Source of the DNA: Leguminivora glycinivorella
Lineage: Eukaryota; Arthropoda; Insecta; Lepidoptera; Tortricidae
Assembly: GCF_023078275.1 (NCBI RefSeq)
Contig: NC_062995.1
Span: 5,001-69,000, forward strand
Direction of reading: 5' to 3'
Length of the DNA: 64,000 bases
Shown here: positions 33,101 through 44,928 of the stretch, one piece after another
Layout: each line of letters opens with the position of its first letter
How positions within the stretch are numbered: position 1 is the stretch's first letter
Notes under the pieces: generated by a model
What the model saw: the letters and a program-made list of their open reading frames with translations, nothing else
What the model was told of the DNA's origin: nothing
The model's database searches: none
Position numbers and translations under genes: made by a program

Positions 33101-35802
33101 GAATATGTGTTGTATGAACCGCTACAAAATTATGACACTAAATAGTAAAAAAAAAGAATTGGGGGTGGGGCCCCCATACATGTAACTGAGGGATGAAAAT
33201 TTTTTTTTCGATGTACATACCCGTGTGGGGTATCAATGGAAAGGTCTTTTAAAATGATATAAAGTTTTCTAAAAAACATTTTTCTTAAAGTGAACGGTTT
33301 TTGAGATATCAGCTCTCAAAGTCGTAAAAAGTATGTCCCCCCCCCTCTATTTTTATAACTACGGGGTATAAAATTCTAAAAAAAATAGAGGTGATGCATG
33401 CTAATTAACTCTTTCAACGATTTTTGGTTTGATCAAAGTATCTCTTATAGTTTTTGAGATAGGTTGATTTAACTGTAATTTTGGTTAAGTTATTGGTTTA
33501 TTATATTTGCTGCTACGGAACCCTTTGTGCGCGAGCCCGACTCGCACTTGGCCGGTTTTTTTGAAGGCGGTTTTATTTTTTGTTAAAAAGTTTATTTATT
33601 TGTTGATTTTTAGTGGTTCCTATTGATATTCTATGTATCAGTCCGAATATATGTACAGTAGTGAAAGAATTATCCTTTAACTCCTAACCATTGAGGAGTT
33701 GACCTTCCATCATCAGCTCAGCCACATAAAGTTATCACCATCAGGCGTAAATACTGGTATACCTTTGAAAAATACACTAAAAACACTACATGTGCCTATA
33801 ACATTTGAGGAGTTCCCTCGATTTCTCCAAGATCCCATCATCAGACCCCGACTTGGTGCCAATGGGACCATCTCGGGGTTATACCTGAACGAATGAAAAA
33901 AAAAATTTTGAAAATCGGTTAATGATTCTCGGAGATATCGAATAACATACATACAAAAAAAAATTAAAAAAAAAACAGTCGAATTGAGAACCTCCTTTTT
34001 TGAAGTCGGTTAAAAAGTAACATTTACGAAATCTGTAGTTGGTAGTTATCACTACATATTTACTGTTGGAAACACCACCGCCTTTCCACGCTACACGCAG
34101 CATCGGGGATTCCCCAATAAACGTTTGTATACTGAATGTTAATTGAATTAAAATGTACGTTATTGTTATTGAAACACGTTACAACTCACGAAAAACCGTT
34201 ACTGTCGTATTATTTGTTCACCTGAAAAAACCCATATTTAGAAATAAAACCATGGTGCTCGGTTTTTTTTTCATGTTTTTTTTTTCACAATTCTAAAAAA
34301 AAAAAATTTGGTTTTTTTTTCTATTTACAACCCTAGGCCTAGTTACAAGCTCTTATGAATAGTTCATTACATACGAGTATGTATATATTATGATCTTAAT
34401 CTAACCTGTTCATAATAATATTGAGTCTATAATATACAATTTCATATAAAAATAATATATAATTAGGTATATGTATACATATATATACATGTGTGTTTAC
34501 AAGAACCACACTCACCATGGACTGCCACCTCGGGCCTGCCCGCCGCCGCCGCCCACTCCATGCTCATGGGCACATGGATGTGCACCGCCACGTGGCGCAG
34601 CAACTCAGTCTTGGAGTGGAAGCGGTGTCCGCACAGGTCGCACACCGGCTCTCTGTCGTAGTCAGGAGTCTGGTGTACTGCTTGTTCAGTGTCCGAGTCT
34701 GCGTGTGGCGGAGTGGCGTGCCAGCCGGCGGTGTCTACAGGGAAATTACTTATGAATAATAATACATAAAACTAGAAGGTTCATATTGTAGGTTCATAGG
34801 TTGTAGGTACAGTCACCGCAATAACATTGCACGAAAAGAAGACTGCGAAAATATTTGACACAATGTTATGTGTAGAGCAGTAAATTGTAGTCACCTCTCG
34901 GCACCGGGGCGAGTACGGGGCGGTGCGGGTGCTCCGGGCCCAGCACCAGCTCGTCCTTCACCTCGTGGCCCGCGTACAGCCCGGCCAGCAGGGCCGCCGC
35001 GCTCACTCCGCACCCGGCCACGTCGTCCGCACACTCCTCTTCCTCTGCAGTGTCTGCTTCCACCTTCACCGTCACTGAAACATAATGCACATCATATAAT
35101 CATAAAATACATCTTTATTAGACCATGGACACAGTATTTAATTTTTTTCTTGTGTTATTGTTCTGAGCCATTGATGATAGGACAGAGAAGAAGATAAGAA
35201 AGACATAGGCAACTATTATTGACAGTAGTATTCTAATGGCAAGTAGGTATTACATTTTTTTTTTACACTCATTTTTGTTTAATTATCCTGGTGCATTAGA
35301 CCCGGCTTGTTGGGTGAAGGCCTCCTCCATCAATTTCCACATGTCACTATCTTGGGCAATTTGGATCCAACAACGATCCAATTTGGTGCAATGAAATACT
35401 CAATAGTATTTTTTACTGTCTATGAGTATATTAGAGCATAAAATACTCAATACTCCGTGTGCATGTCGAGGTCACCACGAGCACCTTCCCTCCCTTTACT
35501 GAGCCATTCATGAGGTCCATGTATTAAGTTGAAGTGTGGAGCAACTCTCGTAAGGGGTCCTTACTCACAGAATCTTTGATAAAGAAGTGATCATGAGTAC
35601 TGTTAGTGCGATTTCATATTATCCGATCCGATATCGGATGTCGAAAGGATTTTAAAGGCAAAAATCAAAGATGGCGACTTAAATGTATGGGATATCGGTC
35701 CGACATCCGATATCGGATCGGATAATGTGAAAACGCACTTAGTGCGAGCTTACCTTCAAGAGTCCACTCGGCTTCCTGTTTCACACGCGCTGTTCCCTCC
35801 AT
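30198..35802 (-). CDS. C2H2 zinc-finger protein, copy 1 (four exons)
   Basis: Proposed model on the minus strand: 35754-35802, 34895-35074, 34516-34734, 30198-31249; total 1500 bp, 499 residues, with every junction GT/AG and in phase 1. Exon 1 gives MEGTARVKQEAEWTLEG. Exon 2 is acidic and contains VKDELVLGPE, a motif I associate with moth C2H2 proteins. Exon 3 holds one finger (CDLCGHRF...HVAVH). Exon 4 holds twelve consecutive fingers joined by TGEKPF-type linkers. No ZAD or BTB domain is seen. Likely a nuclear DNA-binding regulator; targets unknown. The exon 4 acceptor (CGAGCAG at 31250) is the least certain junction, but it alone keeps the total length divisible by three with the other exons. 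An upstream AG three bases away would add one codon. Confidence 0.85.
31516..32104. mobile_element. Mariner-like MITE with long TIRs, copy 1
   Basis: 589 bp in intron 3 of the zinc-finger gene. Ends CAGGGTGTATTTTGA and its inverse, with TIRs of ~120 bp, flanked by TA on both sides (31514 and 32105), as for Tc1/mariner target duplications. No transposase; non-autonomous. A copy lies at the same place in the second locus, so it predates the duplication. Confidence 0.8.
32376..32408 (-). mobile_element. LINE 3'-tail fragment, left part
   Basis: AAATTCAAAATATCTTTATTCATGTAGGCC type sequence, a common moth LINE tail, continuing at 34336 after an 8 bp duplication. It was split by the hAT-like element and is absent from the second locus. 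Confidence 0.55.
32617..33582. repeat. Nested repeat with 'gggttccgtagcc' core
   Basis: Bounded by inverted AAAATAAAACCGCCTTCAAAAA at 32625 and its reverse complement at 33560. It contains AGGGTTCCGTAGCCAAAATGG, the CTGTCCGTCTGTCCGTCTGTC run and, at the right, CGCGAGCCCGACTCGCACTTGG, all features of a widespread lepidopteran repeat. Superfamily not assigned. Confidence 0.65.
32640..32966. repeat. Near-perfect ~130 bp inverted repeat (hairpin)
   Basis: Left arm 32644-32775 (AAGCGCGTTACAAAACACGG ... AATCAATTACTTTTG) and right arm 32836-32965 are reverse complements with only a few mismatches; the ~65 bp loop contains TGCACCACCCAACC. Transcription of either strand would give a long hairpin. Confidence 0.9.
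33590..34015 (-). repeat. Moth repeat 'aaccgacttcaaaaaagg', copy 1
   Basis: Ends in GACTTCAAAAAAGGAGG on the minus strand near 34010. A copy in reverse orientation lies at 62516-62920, inside the second LTR element. The two differ at few positions. No coding capacity. Confidence 0.85.
35606..35738. mobile_element. 133 bp Harbinger-like MITE, copy 1
   Basis: In intron 1 of the zinc-finger gene. Ends GTGCGATTTCA and, inverted, GTGCGTTTTCA; flanked by TTA on both sides (35603-35605, 35739-35741). The interior is palindromic around ATCCGATCCGATATCGGATG. The third locus (54598 onward) lacks it and shows the empty site. Confidence 0.85.
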
Positions 35803-36001
35803 CGTGCTTAAAGCCCTCGCTTTCCAATAATTATTTGTCAAACAAATAGAAAATACACAAACAAATAAAACACGAAATAACCACGCTTTCGCCGGCAAAA
35901 CAAAACAATACCAATTTTTACCAGTGCAGTGCATGCAACTGACAGATGACATGACAGAGTGACAGCGCCAAAACTGACAAGTAACGTAATAGCCTCTCTA
36001 A

Positions 36002-36145
36002 GGGTGCGCGCACACGGGCAACAAAGTTGCTCGGCGACTTTCGTATTTGTGTGAAAAGTTGCGTCGCCCCGTGTGCGCACTTTCATACTAGGCCATGGCC
36101 GCGACAAAAAAGTCGCCGGCAACAGTTGCCCGTGTGCGCGGGGCC
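36002..36145. mobile_element. 144 bp Harbinger-like MITE (GC-rich family), copy a
   Basis: TIR starts GGGTGCGCGCACACGGGCAAC-like and is flanked by TAA (35999-36001 and 36146-36148). Interior CATACTAGGCCATGG. At least three related copies follow at 36332, 53214 and ~54080. Confidence 0.85.
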
Positions 36146-36331
36146 TAAATGCCGCGATAACCGCATGTGATTTGCGTTAACATTGCGTCTGTGGATTCGT
36201 ATACAGCTGTAATTCTTAGTTAATTATTATTACTAAGAAAGTTATTATTAGCTATTATTTCAGGATTTTCTTTCATATTTACTACATATTGCAATATTAC
36301 TCTTTCATTCGATTTTTATAATATTAGGTAA

Positions 36332-36475
36332 GGGCCCGCGCACACGGGGGCAACAGTTGCTCGGCGACTTTCGTATTTGTATGAAAAGTTGCGTCGCCTC
36401 GTGTGCGCACTTTCATACTAGGCCATGGCCGCGACAAAAAAGTCGCCGGCAACAGTTGCCCGTGTGCGCGGGCCC
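36332..36475. mobile_element. 144 bp Harbinger-like MITE, copy b
   Basis: Same family and length as the copy at 36002. Perfect ends GGGCCCGCGCACACGGG / CCCGTGTGCGCGGGCCC, flanked by TAA on both sides. Confidence 0.87.
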
Positions 36476-36477
36476 TA

Positions 36478-37225
36478 AAAGACATGGAGACAGTCCATTT
36501 TTATGTCTTTCCCATCACGGAACAATGGTGTTCCGGACCTTTGGGAGGCGTACGCGGGGCCGAAGCCAACGCGTAGAGGCCCTTTGACACTTTAATGAAA
36601 TGTAAGGGGTACACCGAGCGGATGCTGCCCTTGCCCGTATCATGGGACACACGCAGAGGCAACACCCGCCAGGGTGTAAGGACTATTTGAGAGTTAATGG
36701 AATTTAAAATGAACTGGGCTATTTTGATGAAAGTGATGGACTAAATACTGGGCTATGGATAAAAAACCGCACGCCTGCCTAATAAAATGGTATCCAATTT
36801 TATTTCCGGCAGACGGTGACTCGTCCCCACAAGATGGGCCCCCACAAAAAGCGACATTCAAGATGGCTCAAGGGCAACACCGGTGTGGGAACTCAAGGGT
36901 GTTGAGAGGTGTACACCGCTTTCTGCCCAGTGGCTGTCAAGCCACTGTACCAACTCGCGTCTTATGCAAATTTTCACTTCCACCCCTGGAGCATATAGCC
37001 CTAACGACTCCACTCTGGACGGCCAGCCAAGGCAAGCCAGAGGTAGAGAGTACTGTCCCACCCACCCGCCTTACGGGTAACAGAACTCCCCAGGAGCACT
37101 CGGGTACGTGGGGTCGCTGTTCCCCAACAGCTCGCCACAAGCTGCCCTGCGTTGACTGATTGCACTGGTTAAACCAATGGGCGATGGGGTCGTCACATCC
37201 CTACGCCATTATTATTATTACTATT
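36478..37225 (+). repeat. Unclassified GC-moderate repeat ending in (TTA)n
   Basis: Non-coding stretch unlike its AT-rich surroundings (TGTTCCGGACCTTTGGGAGG near 36530; GGGTCGTCACATCCCTACGCC at 37187). It ends at a TTATTATTATTACTATTATT microsatellite. It may be the 3' UTR of a LINE that targets or ends in TAA/TTA repeats, but I cannot name the family. Confidence 0.4.
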
Positions 37226-37555
37226 ATTATTTGTAAAGCAGGCAGGTAGTTGTAGTAACTGATAAAGCCTGTATCCAGTTGTCGGTAGAGGTTTCAGGTG
37301 TTATGTGGAATTAGCACTGTGCTTGTCTAACTTATTCTTGAATTCGTTTACACTTTGGACCGATATTACATCCTCCGGGAGCTGATTCCAAGCTTTTACC
37401 ACTTTACTACTAAAGAAATGTCTATGAGGATTGTTGTATGACCTGCGAGAGACCAGTTTATACTGATGACCTCTCAGACGGGTGTTGTTATTACGTTCTA
37501 GCATTTTATGAAAATCTTTGAGGTCATAATTTTTGGCTTCAATTTTTAACGTGTC
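37205..37555 (-). pseudogene. C-terminal fragment of a CR1/Jockey-like LINE
   Basis: Open stretch at 37301-37504 encodes NTRLRGHQYKLVSRRS ... HFFSSKVVKAWNQLPEDV, the typical end of many LINE reverse transcriptases. It is followed on the minus strand by an AATAAT-rich tail. No RT core; separate from the element at 37727. Confidence 0.7.
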
Positions 37556-37559
37556 AGGT

Positions 37560-37595
37560 AATTTTATAGAGCAGGTTTCTGGGCTCTATAAAATT
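37560..37595. other. Short perfect hairpin
   Basis: Arms AATTTTATAGAGC / GCTCTATAAAATT of 13 bp around a 10-base loop, between two LINE fragments. Possibly a MITE footprint or terminator-like structure; function unknown. Confidence 0.6.
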
Positions 37596-37726
37596 ACCGT
37601 TACGGAGTCGGGGACAAAGATAGAGATAGGGACGGGGATAAGAATAGGGATTGGGGTCGGAATAAACGGTCGGCAATCGATATCTAGGCAGTGTAAAATG
37701 CAGGTGGCTCAGTGGGAAGGTATTAA

Positions 37727-40141
37727 GTTCAAGTTCAAAGTGTTTATTTGTAAAACATAGGTGCAGTATACAGTGGTGGATAAAATTATAAATATGGTAT
37801 CACTATGCTTTGCATTTTGGCGTACAAAAACATTGTCCTTAAGATAATTCTTACAATAACTTAACTAAGTATAAAATAAATCATAAAATATGTACAGTCT
37901 TAAAGATTCATAAAATCATTCATTAAAAAACAGAACATTTTATTATAATTTAAAAAAACAGAAAATTATATTATAATTATTAACATTCACGGGTCAAGAT
38001 CATTTTTTTTTATATATACATATAATTTCATTCTTAATTACCTATAGTGTTTCACACGAAAAGAAGTCTGTGATTGAGTAAAAACATTTATCAACAAGTA
38101 CTTGTGCTAGCTTATTCTAGTGTTGGCAATGATTTTATTCTATCTGGCAATTTATTATAGATTTTGCTCGCTAACCAAAATATGCTTTTACGTTTCAACG
38201 CGGTGTTTGCGCGTTCTGTGAATAGGTTTTTACCATACCTTGTACTTCTGGGAAATACTTCAGATACCGTTTTAAAGAGGCCTAAGTTTGCTTTGACGAA
38301 GAGAGCAGCTTCAAGTATATAGTCTATATACTTATAGAGGCATGGAAACGTTAATATTTTTAGTTCCTTGAAATGTGGCTCACAACTGTCTTCACGTTTG
38401 AGTCCACAAATTGCTTTTACACATTTTGAGCCTTGAAGACAGTCTTTCTGTTTGTAGAGTTCCCCCAATATATAATGCCGTAGCGTAAGGTCGATGCCAC
38501 GAACCCATGGTAAGCCGTCATGACAGTCTCAACACTTGCCCGCTTGGCAAGCTTATATAAGGCGAAAGCAAATTGGTTCAATCTTTTACAAATGGCGTCG
38601 GTTTGAGATCTCCATGACAGCCCACTGTCGATTTGAAGCCCTAAAAATTTCGTTTGGTTCACTGCTTCTATTATAGATCCTTGATAAGCGCAATTAATGG
38701 TGCTGATTGGTGATCGTTGGTTAAAATGGATAATTTTCGTTTTGTTTAAGTTAATTAATAAATTATTATTTTCAAGCCATTCAATTATATGTCGCAATGT
38801 ATTATTAATTTCAAGTTCATAAATATCGGCATTCCTACTCTCGATAACTACTGTGCTGTCGTCTGCAAAGAGGACCATTGGGTATTTGATATGCCGCGGG
38901 AGATCATTAATAAACAGGAGGAACAGAAGCGGCCCTAGAACGCTGCCCTGGGGAACTCCATATACAGTATTGCGTTTTGTAGATGTATAAGTTACCTGCA
39001 CTTTTTTATTTACGTCTAGTTGTGTTAGCTCCGTATACTGTTCTCTATTGCTTAGAAACGACTCTGAGTTTCGTTTGATATTTCGTCATATCCATAAATA
39101 TGGCGCATATTGGCCCTGTGTTATCCATGGCATTGATAACCGGATGCAGAAGGTCATACACTGCCATATCTATGGAAGTATGCTTGCGAAAGCCTTTCTG
39201 CTCGGGTGCTAGTAATTTATATTTCTCTAGAAAGCTGTACAGCGATTCGTATATGACTTTTTCGAAAATCTTAGAGAATATGGATACAAGAGCGATGGGC
39301 CTATAATTCGCCATATTAGTCTTATCATCCCTTTTATGTAGTGGTTTAATAATGGTTATTTTTAACTTCTCTGGGTAGACGCCTGACGCTATGCTAAGGT
39401 TTATTACATGACTTAAAGGCGATGCGATAATGTCTGACACATACTTAATAATTTTTGTACAAATTCCATCATGTCCTACACTGTTAGATTTTTTTAGCGA
39501 CTTGATAATAGTAGTTATATCGCAAGGAATGGTAGGTCTCATGTAGATAGTTTGTGGACAGTTAACACTCACATTTTGGAATTTCGAGTGTTTGTGACTT
39601 TGTATTTGGTCAATGAAAAAGTCATTAAATGAATTCGCAACATTTTCGGCCCCAGACACAATCTTATTATCTTTCCTTACATGTATTATAGGCTCTTTTG
39701 GAAAACACTGGTTATTTTGGTTGATAACTTGCCATGTCGCCTTGGATTTATTTTCGGATGTATTTATAAAATGATTATTCTGGGAAAGTTATGTAAGTTT
39801 TATATTTTTTTTTAATTTGGCGTTATAATTTTTATGCGCAATTTTATTTGCATGCGTAGGGTTAAATCTAGACTGCCATAATAACTGTCGACATTTTTTG
39901 CTGCACAATTTGATACCTCGAGATATCCACCGAGGTTTTTTATATGTTTTTAGGGTAATGATTTTAAAGGGGAAACATAAGTTATAAAGAGACTGAAAGT
40001 CCTTTAGAAAAGCATTATATGCCATGTTAGGATCATTACTACTTATAGTTTCTGTGAAAGAAAGCTTTTCTAATTGGTTCCTAAAGCAAATTAAGTTTAC
40101 ATTACTGTAATCCCTTTGTTTTATTTTCCATGTGGTTATGC
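37727..40141 (-). pseudogene. 5'-truncated LINE (CR1/Jockey group) with broken RT
   Basis: Minus-strand order: linker (40141-39680; KKPRWISRGIKLCSKKCR), RT fingers (39659-39075; PLHKRDDKTNMANYRPIALV), RT palm and thumb (39040-38417; YGVPQGSVLGPLLF and MVLFADDSTVVI), C-terminal part (38468-38112; NLFTERANTALKRKSIFWLA). At ~39065 the catalytic segment after FMDMTK is deleted and the frame shifts into SNREQYTELTQ. The endonuclease is absent. The tail TTCAAAGTGTTTATTTGTAA near 37735 is typical of moth LINE ends. Confidence 0.8.
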
Positions 40142-40259
40142 TACATTAGTAAGTAGGCATCGGCGAGTATCCTGCATCCGTAATAACTATTACATTCAAT
40201 GTGCTGTAAGAAGATCGTTGTTTGCTTGCCTTTTATATGTTTACGTTTGCAGTAAGTAT

Positions 40260-40690
40260 AAGCAAAATGGAAAAAATTGTAAGCGATAATGCAAGGAAGT
40301 ACTTTTTACCCTACCGACCATAGCGTCGAGATACTGGCTATGTGGGTTGTATGAAGTTTCCCCAGTATAAATATTTATATAGGTAAAATACATACATATT
40401 CGTACCTACTACCTACGCTGTGGTCGCTGTGTAACAATTCTACAATCATTGCAAGAATTTATTTAAAAACAATAGTAATATGTGTAAGGTACAGTCAGCC
40501 AAAACCGGACCGTACAGCAAATAGATCAGTTACAATGGCCCTCCAGTCGAAAATTGCCCCGCTTTACCTTAATCTAAATAATCGCGGACAGATGTACCTA
40601 CAAAGAAACCTACGGATCCAAATGAAAATCTTATTTTTTGTAAACGTTTCAATTTATTACGCGGGCGAAGCCGCGGGTAAAAGCTAGTTT
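40260..40690 (+). repeat. Moth interspersed repeat, copy 1
   Basis: From ATTGTAAGCGATAATGC to GCGGGTAAAAGCTAGTTTA; the same family lies at 59545-59905, with CTACCTACGCTGTGGTCGCT shared. Non-coding. Confidence 0.75.
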
Positions 40691-41162
40691 AATATAAAAA
40701 TCGATCTTAAATATTTTTTTATTATTTTTCTCAGAGTCAGAAAACCATTGTCTATCACATATATTAAGAGCGTTATAACATTTCGGCGTCGGGCGAAATT
40801 AGGTATTTTACCCGCCGCGCGAGCCCAATATGCCGACCCTTTCTAGCACGTCTTATCACTCGCTCGCACTACAATAATGGACAAAACAATCTTGATCCTT
40901 TCTATGGAATTTTGATAACAACCACAATCTACTATCTCGATATAAACTTTTGGTTTCTAATAAACATTATTTTGTACGAAAATACGAGAATATAGCGCGA
41001 AATAATATCAATTATGTTAAAATTTATTTAAAAAATTAAAGTAATAATTATAAAAGTAGATCCCATCCCAAATATTTGCTTTTGTTATATGATAAGTATT
41101 AGAGTAAAGTATAATTATATTAATATGATGATAAAATAAGACAAATACAATTCTAATTACTT
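40691..41162. other. AT-rich intergenic stretch
   Basis: No gene, RNA or recognisable repeat seen, apart from scattered A/T-rich runs. Confidence 0.5.
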
Positions 41163-43275
41163 CAAGGTGGTGCTCAGGGTCTGATGATGGAGTCAGATGG
41201 TGGTCACCAATACCAATGAATAATATGACTACTTATACAACTTCGTGGTTTACATGTCATTCTAGCATTTTCACTTTCACATTTCAAGTGCATATACCAC
41301 GAGTATAGGTTTTCGGGTGTGCTGATTTAAAAATTAATGACCGATTTGGAATCTGACATTGCTGACTGTCACTTTGACACAAAAGTCGTCATGGGTGTCG
41401 TAAAATAGGTTTTAGGGAGTGCTGATTCCAAAATTAATGGCCAATGTGGAATCTGACATTGCTGACCGTCACTTTGACACAAAAGTCGTCATGGGTGTCG
41501 TCAAATAGGTTTGCGGGGGTGCTGATTCCAAAATTAATGAACAATGTGGAATCTGACATTGCTGACTGTCACTTTGACACAAAAGTCGTCATGGGTGTCG
41601 TAAAATAGGTTTTAGGGGGTGCTGATTCCAAAATTAATGACCAATGTGGAATCTGACATTGCTGACTGTCACTTTGACACAAAAGTCGTCATGGGTGTCT
41701 TCAAAAAGGTTTCCGGGGGTGCTGATTCCAAAATTAACGACTATTTTGGAATCTCACAGTGCTAATTGTAATTTTGACACAAAAGGAATCATGGGTGTAG
41801 TCAAATAGTTTTTAGGGGGCACTGATTCCAAAATTAATGAAATGATTTAAAAAGTAATGACCGATTTGGAACCTGACATTGCACAGTACCCCTGGAAAGG
41901 AAACCTATTTGACGACACCCATAACGACTTTTATGTCAAAGTGACAGTCAGCAATGTCAGATTCCAAATTGATCATTAATATTGAGATCAGTACCCATGA
42001 AAACCTATTTGAAGACACCCATGATCACTTTTGTGTCAAAGTGACAGTCAACAGTGTCAGATTCCAAATTGGTCATTAGTTTTCAAACACCTCCGGATAC
42101 CTATTTGACGACACCCATGACGACTTTTGTGTCAAAGTGACAGTCAGCAATGTCAGATTTCAAATTGGTCACTAATTTTGGAATCAGCACCCCTAAAACC
42201 TATTTTACGACACCCATGACGACTTTTGTGTCAAAGTGACAGTCAGCAATGTCAGATTGAACATTGGTCATTAATTTTGGAATCAGCACCCCCTAAAACC
42301 TATTTTACGACACCCATGACGACTTTTGTGTCAGAGTGACAGTCAGCAATGTCAGATTGAACATTGGTCATTAATTTTGGAATCAGCACCCCCTAAAACC
42401 TATTATATGACACCTATGACGACTTTTGTGTCAAAGTGACAGTCAGCAATGTCAGATTCCAAATTGGTCATTAATTTTGGAATCAGCACCCCCTAAAACC
42501 TATTTTACGACACCCATGACGACTTTTGTGTCAGAGTGACAGTCAGCAATGTCAGATTGAACATTAGTCATTAATTTTGGAATCAGCACCTCCTAAAACC
42601 TATTTTACGACACCCATGACGACTTTTGTGTCAAAGTGACAGTCAGCAATGTCAGATTCCACATTGGTCATTAATTTTGGAATCAGCACCCCCTAAAACC
42701 TATTTTACGACACCCATGACGACTTTTGTGTCAATGTGACAGTCAGCAATGTCAGATTCCAAATTGGTCATTCATTTTGGAATCAGCACCCCCTAAAACC
42801 TATTTTACGACACCCATGACGACTTTTGTGTCAGAGTGACAGTCAGCAATGTCAGATTGAACATTAGTCATTAATTTTGGAATCAGCACCTCCTAAAACC
42901 TATTTTACGACACCCATGACGACTTTTGTGTCAAAGTGACAGTCAGCAATCTGAGGTACTACATATTCGTAATCTGAAAGTAATCAAGTCAATAATTTCA
43001 GTTATTTTGAATCGACTATGATTCCGAATTATTGGTAATAGTAATGATTGTATAGATGATTAGTGATTCCTTTACATGTAATGGTAATTTACCGTTTCAC
43101 TTGATTACATTACAAGTAATCTGACACCCAGTAGTGTCAGATTACAAAGTAAAATCAAGTAATCGTGTAATCCGGAATCGATTACGATTTCCCCATCTCT
43201 GGGTTTAGTTATATGGTTCATTGGTACTGGTGACCACCATCTGGCTCCATCATCAGACCCTGAGTACCACCTCTT
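41163..43275. mobile_element. 2.1 kb foldback element with 100 bp subrepeats
   Basis: Outer inverted arms of ~60 bp (41163-41226 and 43213-43275; TCTGATGATGGAG and GGTGGTCACCA) enclose five tandem 100 bp units on one strand (41308-41860) and eleven on the other (41886-42952). Unit anchor ATGGGTGTCG lies at 41391, 41491, 41591 and 41691; the inverse recurs every 100 bp from ~42110 to 42911. The whole can fold into a very long hairpin. The structure resembles Foldback-type elements; no transposase. Confidence 0.85.
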
Positions 43276-43329
43276 GTCAAAGGTCTTGTTGAGACGAACC
43301 CAACGAGCCTAAACACGAAGTCGTTTACT

Positions 43330-43398
43330 TACATGGTTCACTGGTACTGGTGACCACCTTCTGGCTCCATCATCAGATCCCGAGTACCATCTTGATGT
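43330..43398. repeat. Extra outer-arm copy of the foldback element
   Basis: CACTGGTACTGGTGACCACC and CTCCATCATCAGATCCCGAG repeat the right arm at 43213-43275 in the same orientation. Confidence 0.8.
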
Positions 43399-44294
43399 GT
43401 CTTATCATCTTGACCGTATTGTAATTTTCACATTTTTATCATCACAACGTTGTAATACTTTAACATCTAAACATAACAAAGTATTACAAAAGCAAATATT
43501 TACGGATCTAGGATCAAATTCGTTGGTCGCTGTTTACACACACACAATGCGAGGATAGCCCGTGTAGAAACAAGGCGTCCGACCCACACAACAATAAATA
43601 TTCTCGACGTTTGCGATGAAAACTCGGAGACCAAAGCGACATACGTCTTACCTCCTCGAGCTCCGGCGCGGCACTGAAATCGCAGGCGTCCGTCGCCGGT
43701 AAAATAGCGACAGGAAGGCTAGTTTTAAAAAAATTGGCAAAAAATCATGATAAAATATTATAACGACAAATGGATAACAGCAGTTTAAGCACATTGTGCA
43801 GATTATTTATATACTAAAATAACTTCGATAACATGTAGATTTTCGGAGAAATGATCACTTGTTTCGATGTATTTTCAAGACAAAATTGAGTTCGTTTTAC
43901 TTTCAATTTCTCAATTTCAAAGGATTAAATGATAAATATTGTTTAATGGGCCTTAAGTACAAGATATTTGGAACTTAAATTTACCTCATTTATGAGAGTG
44001 ATCTTATCAAATTGTACATAATAAGAGCTCCGAATTCTGTGCTTCACGCGGTTTTTCCTAAACGAGCATCAGAAAAACAATCATTACTAATTGAAAAAGC
44101 TTTTTTTTTCATATGTTTTTTATTTAACCGACAGTTAATAAGATGTTCTAACTGAAACAAGTACTTTCACTGTCTTTTAGTATGAGTAAAGTGTACAATT
44201 TTGTCGATAAATATTGTGCATTTTACAATATATCGCCTTTTTTTGTCATAGCGCTCTTAATATGTCGTTAAAAGAAAAATTCATGTATTTAAGG
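43399..44294. other. AT-rich intergenic stretch
   Basis: No gene or RNA recognised. A GC-richer patch (43500-43720) has no open frame of note. Confidence 0.5.
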
Positions 44295-44928
44295 GTTAAT
44301 GGATGAAATGATGATGATGAGATTGATGAGTATGGATTCCTGCCTGTCATTTTAAGGATTAGTTCTATATGTAAATAAAGCTAGTTATCAACAAGATGTT
44401 TCATGTTTTATTACAATATCTTACCATATTTTTGTAGCCTACCTGTTTTTACAATATAAATACATAAAAAAGTTTGTTGAACGCCTCAATAAAGATAAAC
44501 ACTACAAAAATAATAAATGTAATAATTAATAACGATGCTCTTATCACAATTTCAGTTGGCAACTTGGGTATAACCAAAGAGGATCGAGTATTATAGAGAA
44601 TGACTGTCAAAGTAAAATAATCACAGTGCATAGACTGCCATCTCTCGACACCGGCTTAAAACTTTTGAACCTCAGTTTTGACAATTTGGGCCATATTCTT
44701 AGCTTCATATGTTTTAAAATGTCAAATATTAATATTAGCGCCATCTAGCCGAGCGTATCCCAAATAAAAGGTGTATCGCCATCTAGCTCACCGTACCTTT
44801 TTCAGTTGGTTTTGGGGTACGTTTTTTTCTTAGACTTTATCGGTCTTTACGAAGTTATATAGGTATTTGGTATAACTAAACGTGAAACAGCCCCAGAGAG
44901 CCCGTACGTCCACACCAAGACAACGTCG

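Larger units (their letters stand above)
32409..34335. mobile_element. hAT-like element 1, 1.93 kb, non-autonomous
   Basis: Flanked by an exact 8 bp duplication GGCCTAGT (32401-32408 and 34336-34343). Ends are TAGGGTTGCAAA and, inverted, TAGGGTTGTAAA. The 8 bp duplication and short TIRs fit the hAT superfamily. There is no transposase; the interior consists of at least three other repeats, including a long hairpin (32640-32966). It lies in intron 3 of the zinc-finger gene and is absent from copy 2. Confidence 0.82.
29908..35998 (-). repeat. Segmental duplication, copy 1 (zinc-finger locus)
   Basis: Matches 44295-49021 across exons, introns and the promoter region, in the same orientation. 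Offsets vary from ~14.4 kb at the left to 13.07 kb at the right because copy 1 gained a hAT-like element and copy 2 gained other insertions. Confidence 0.9.
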
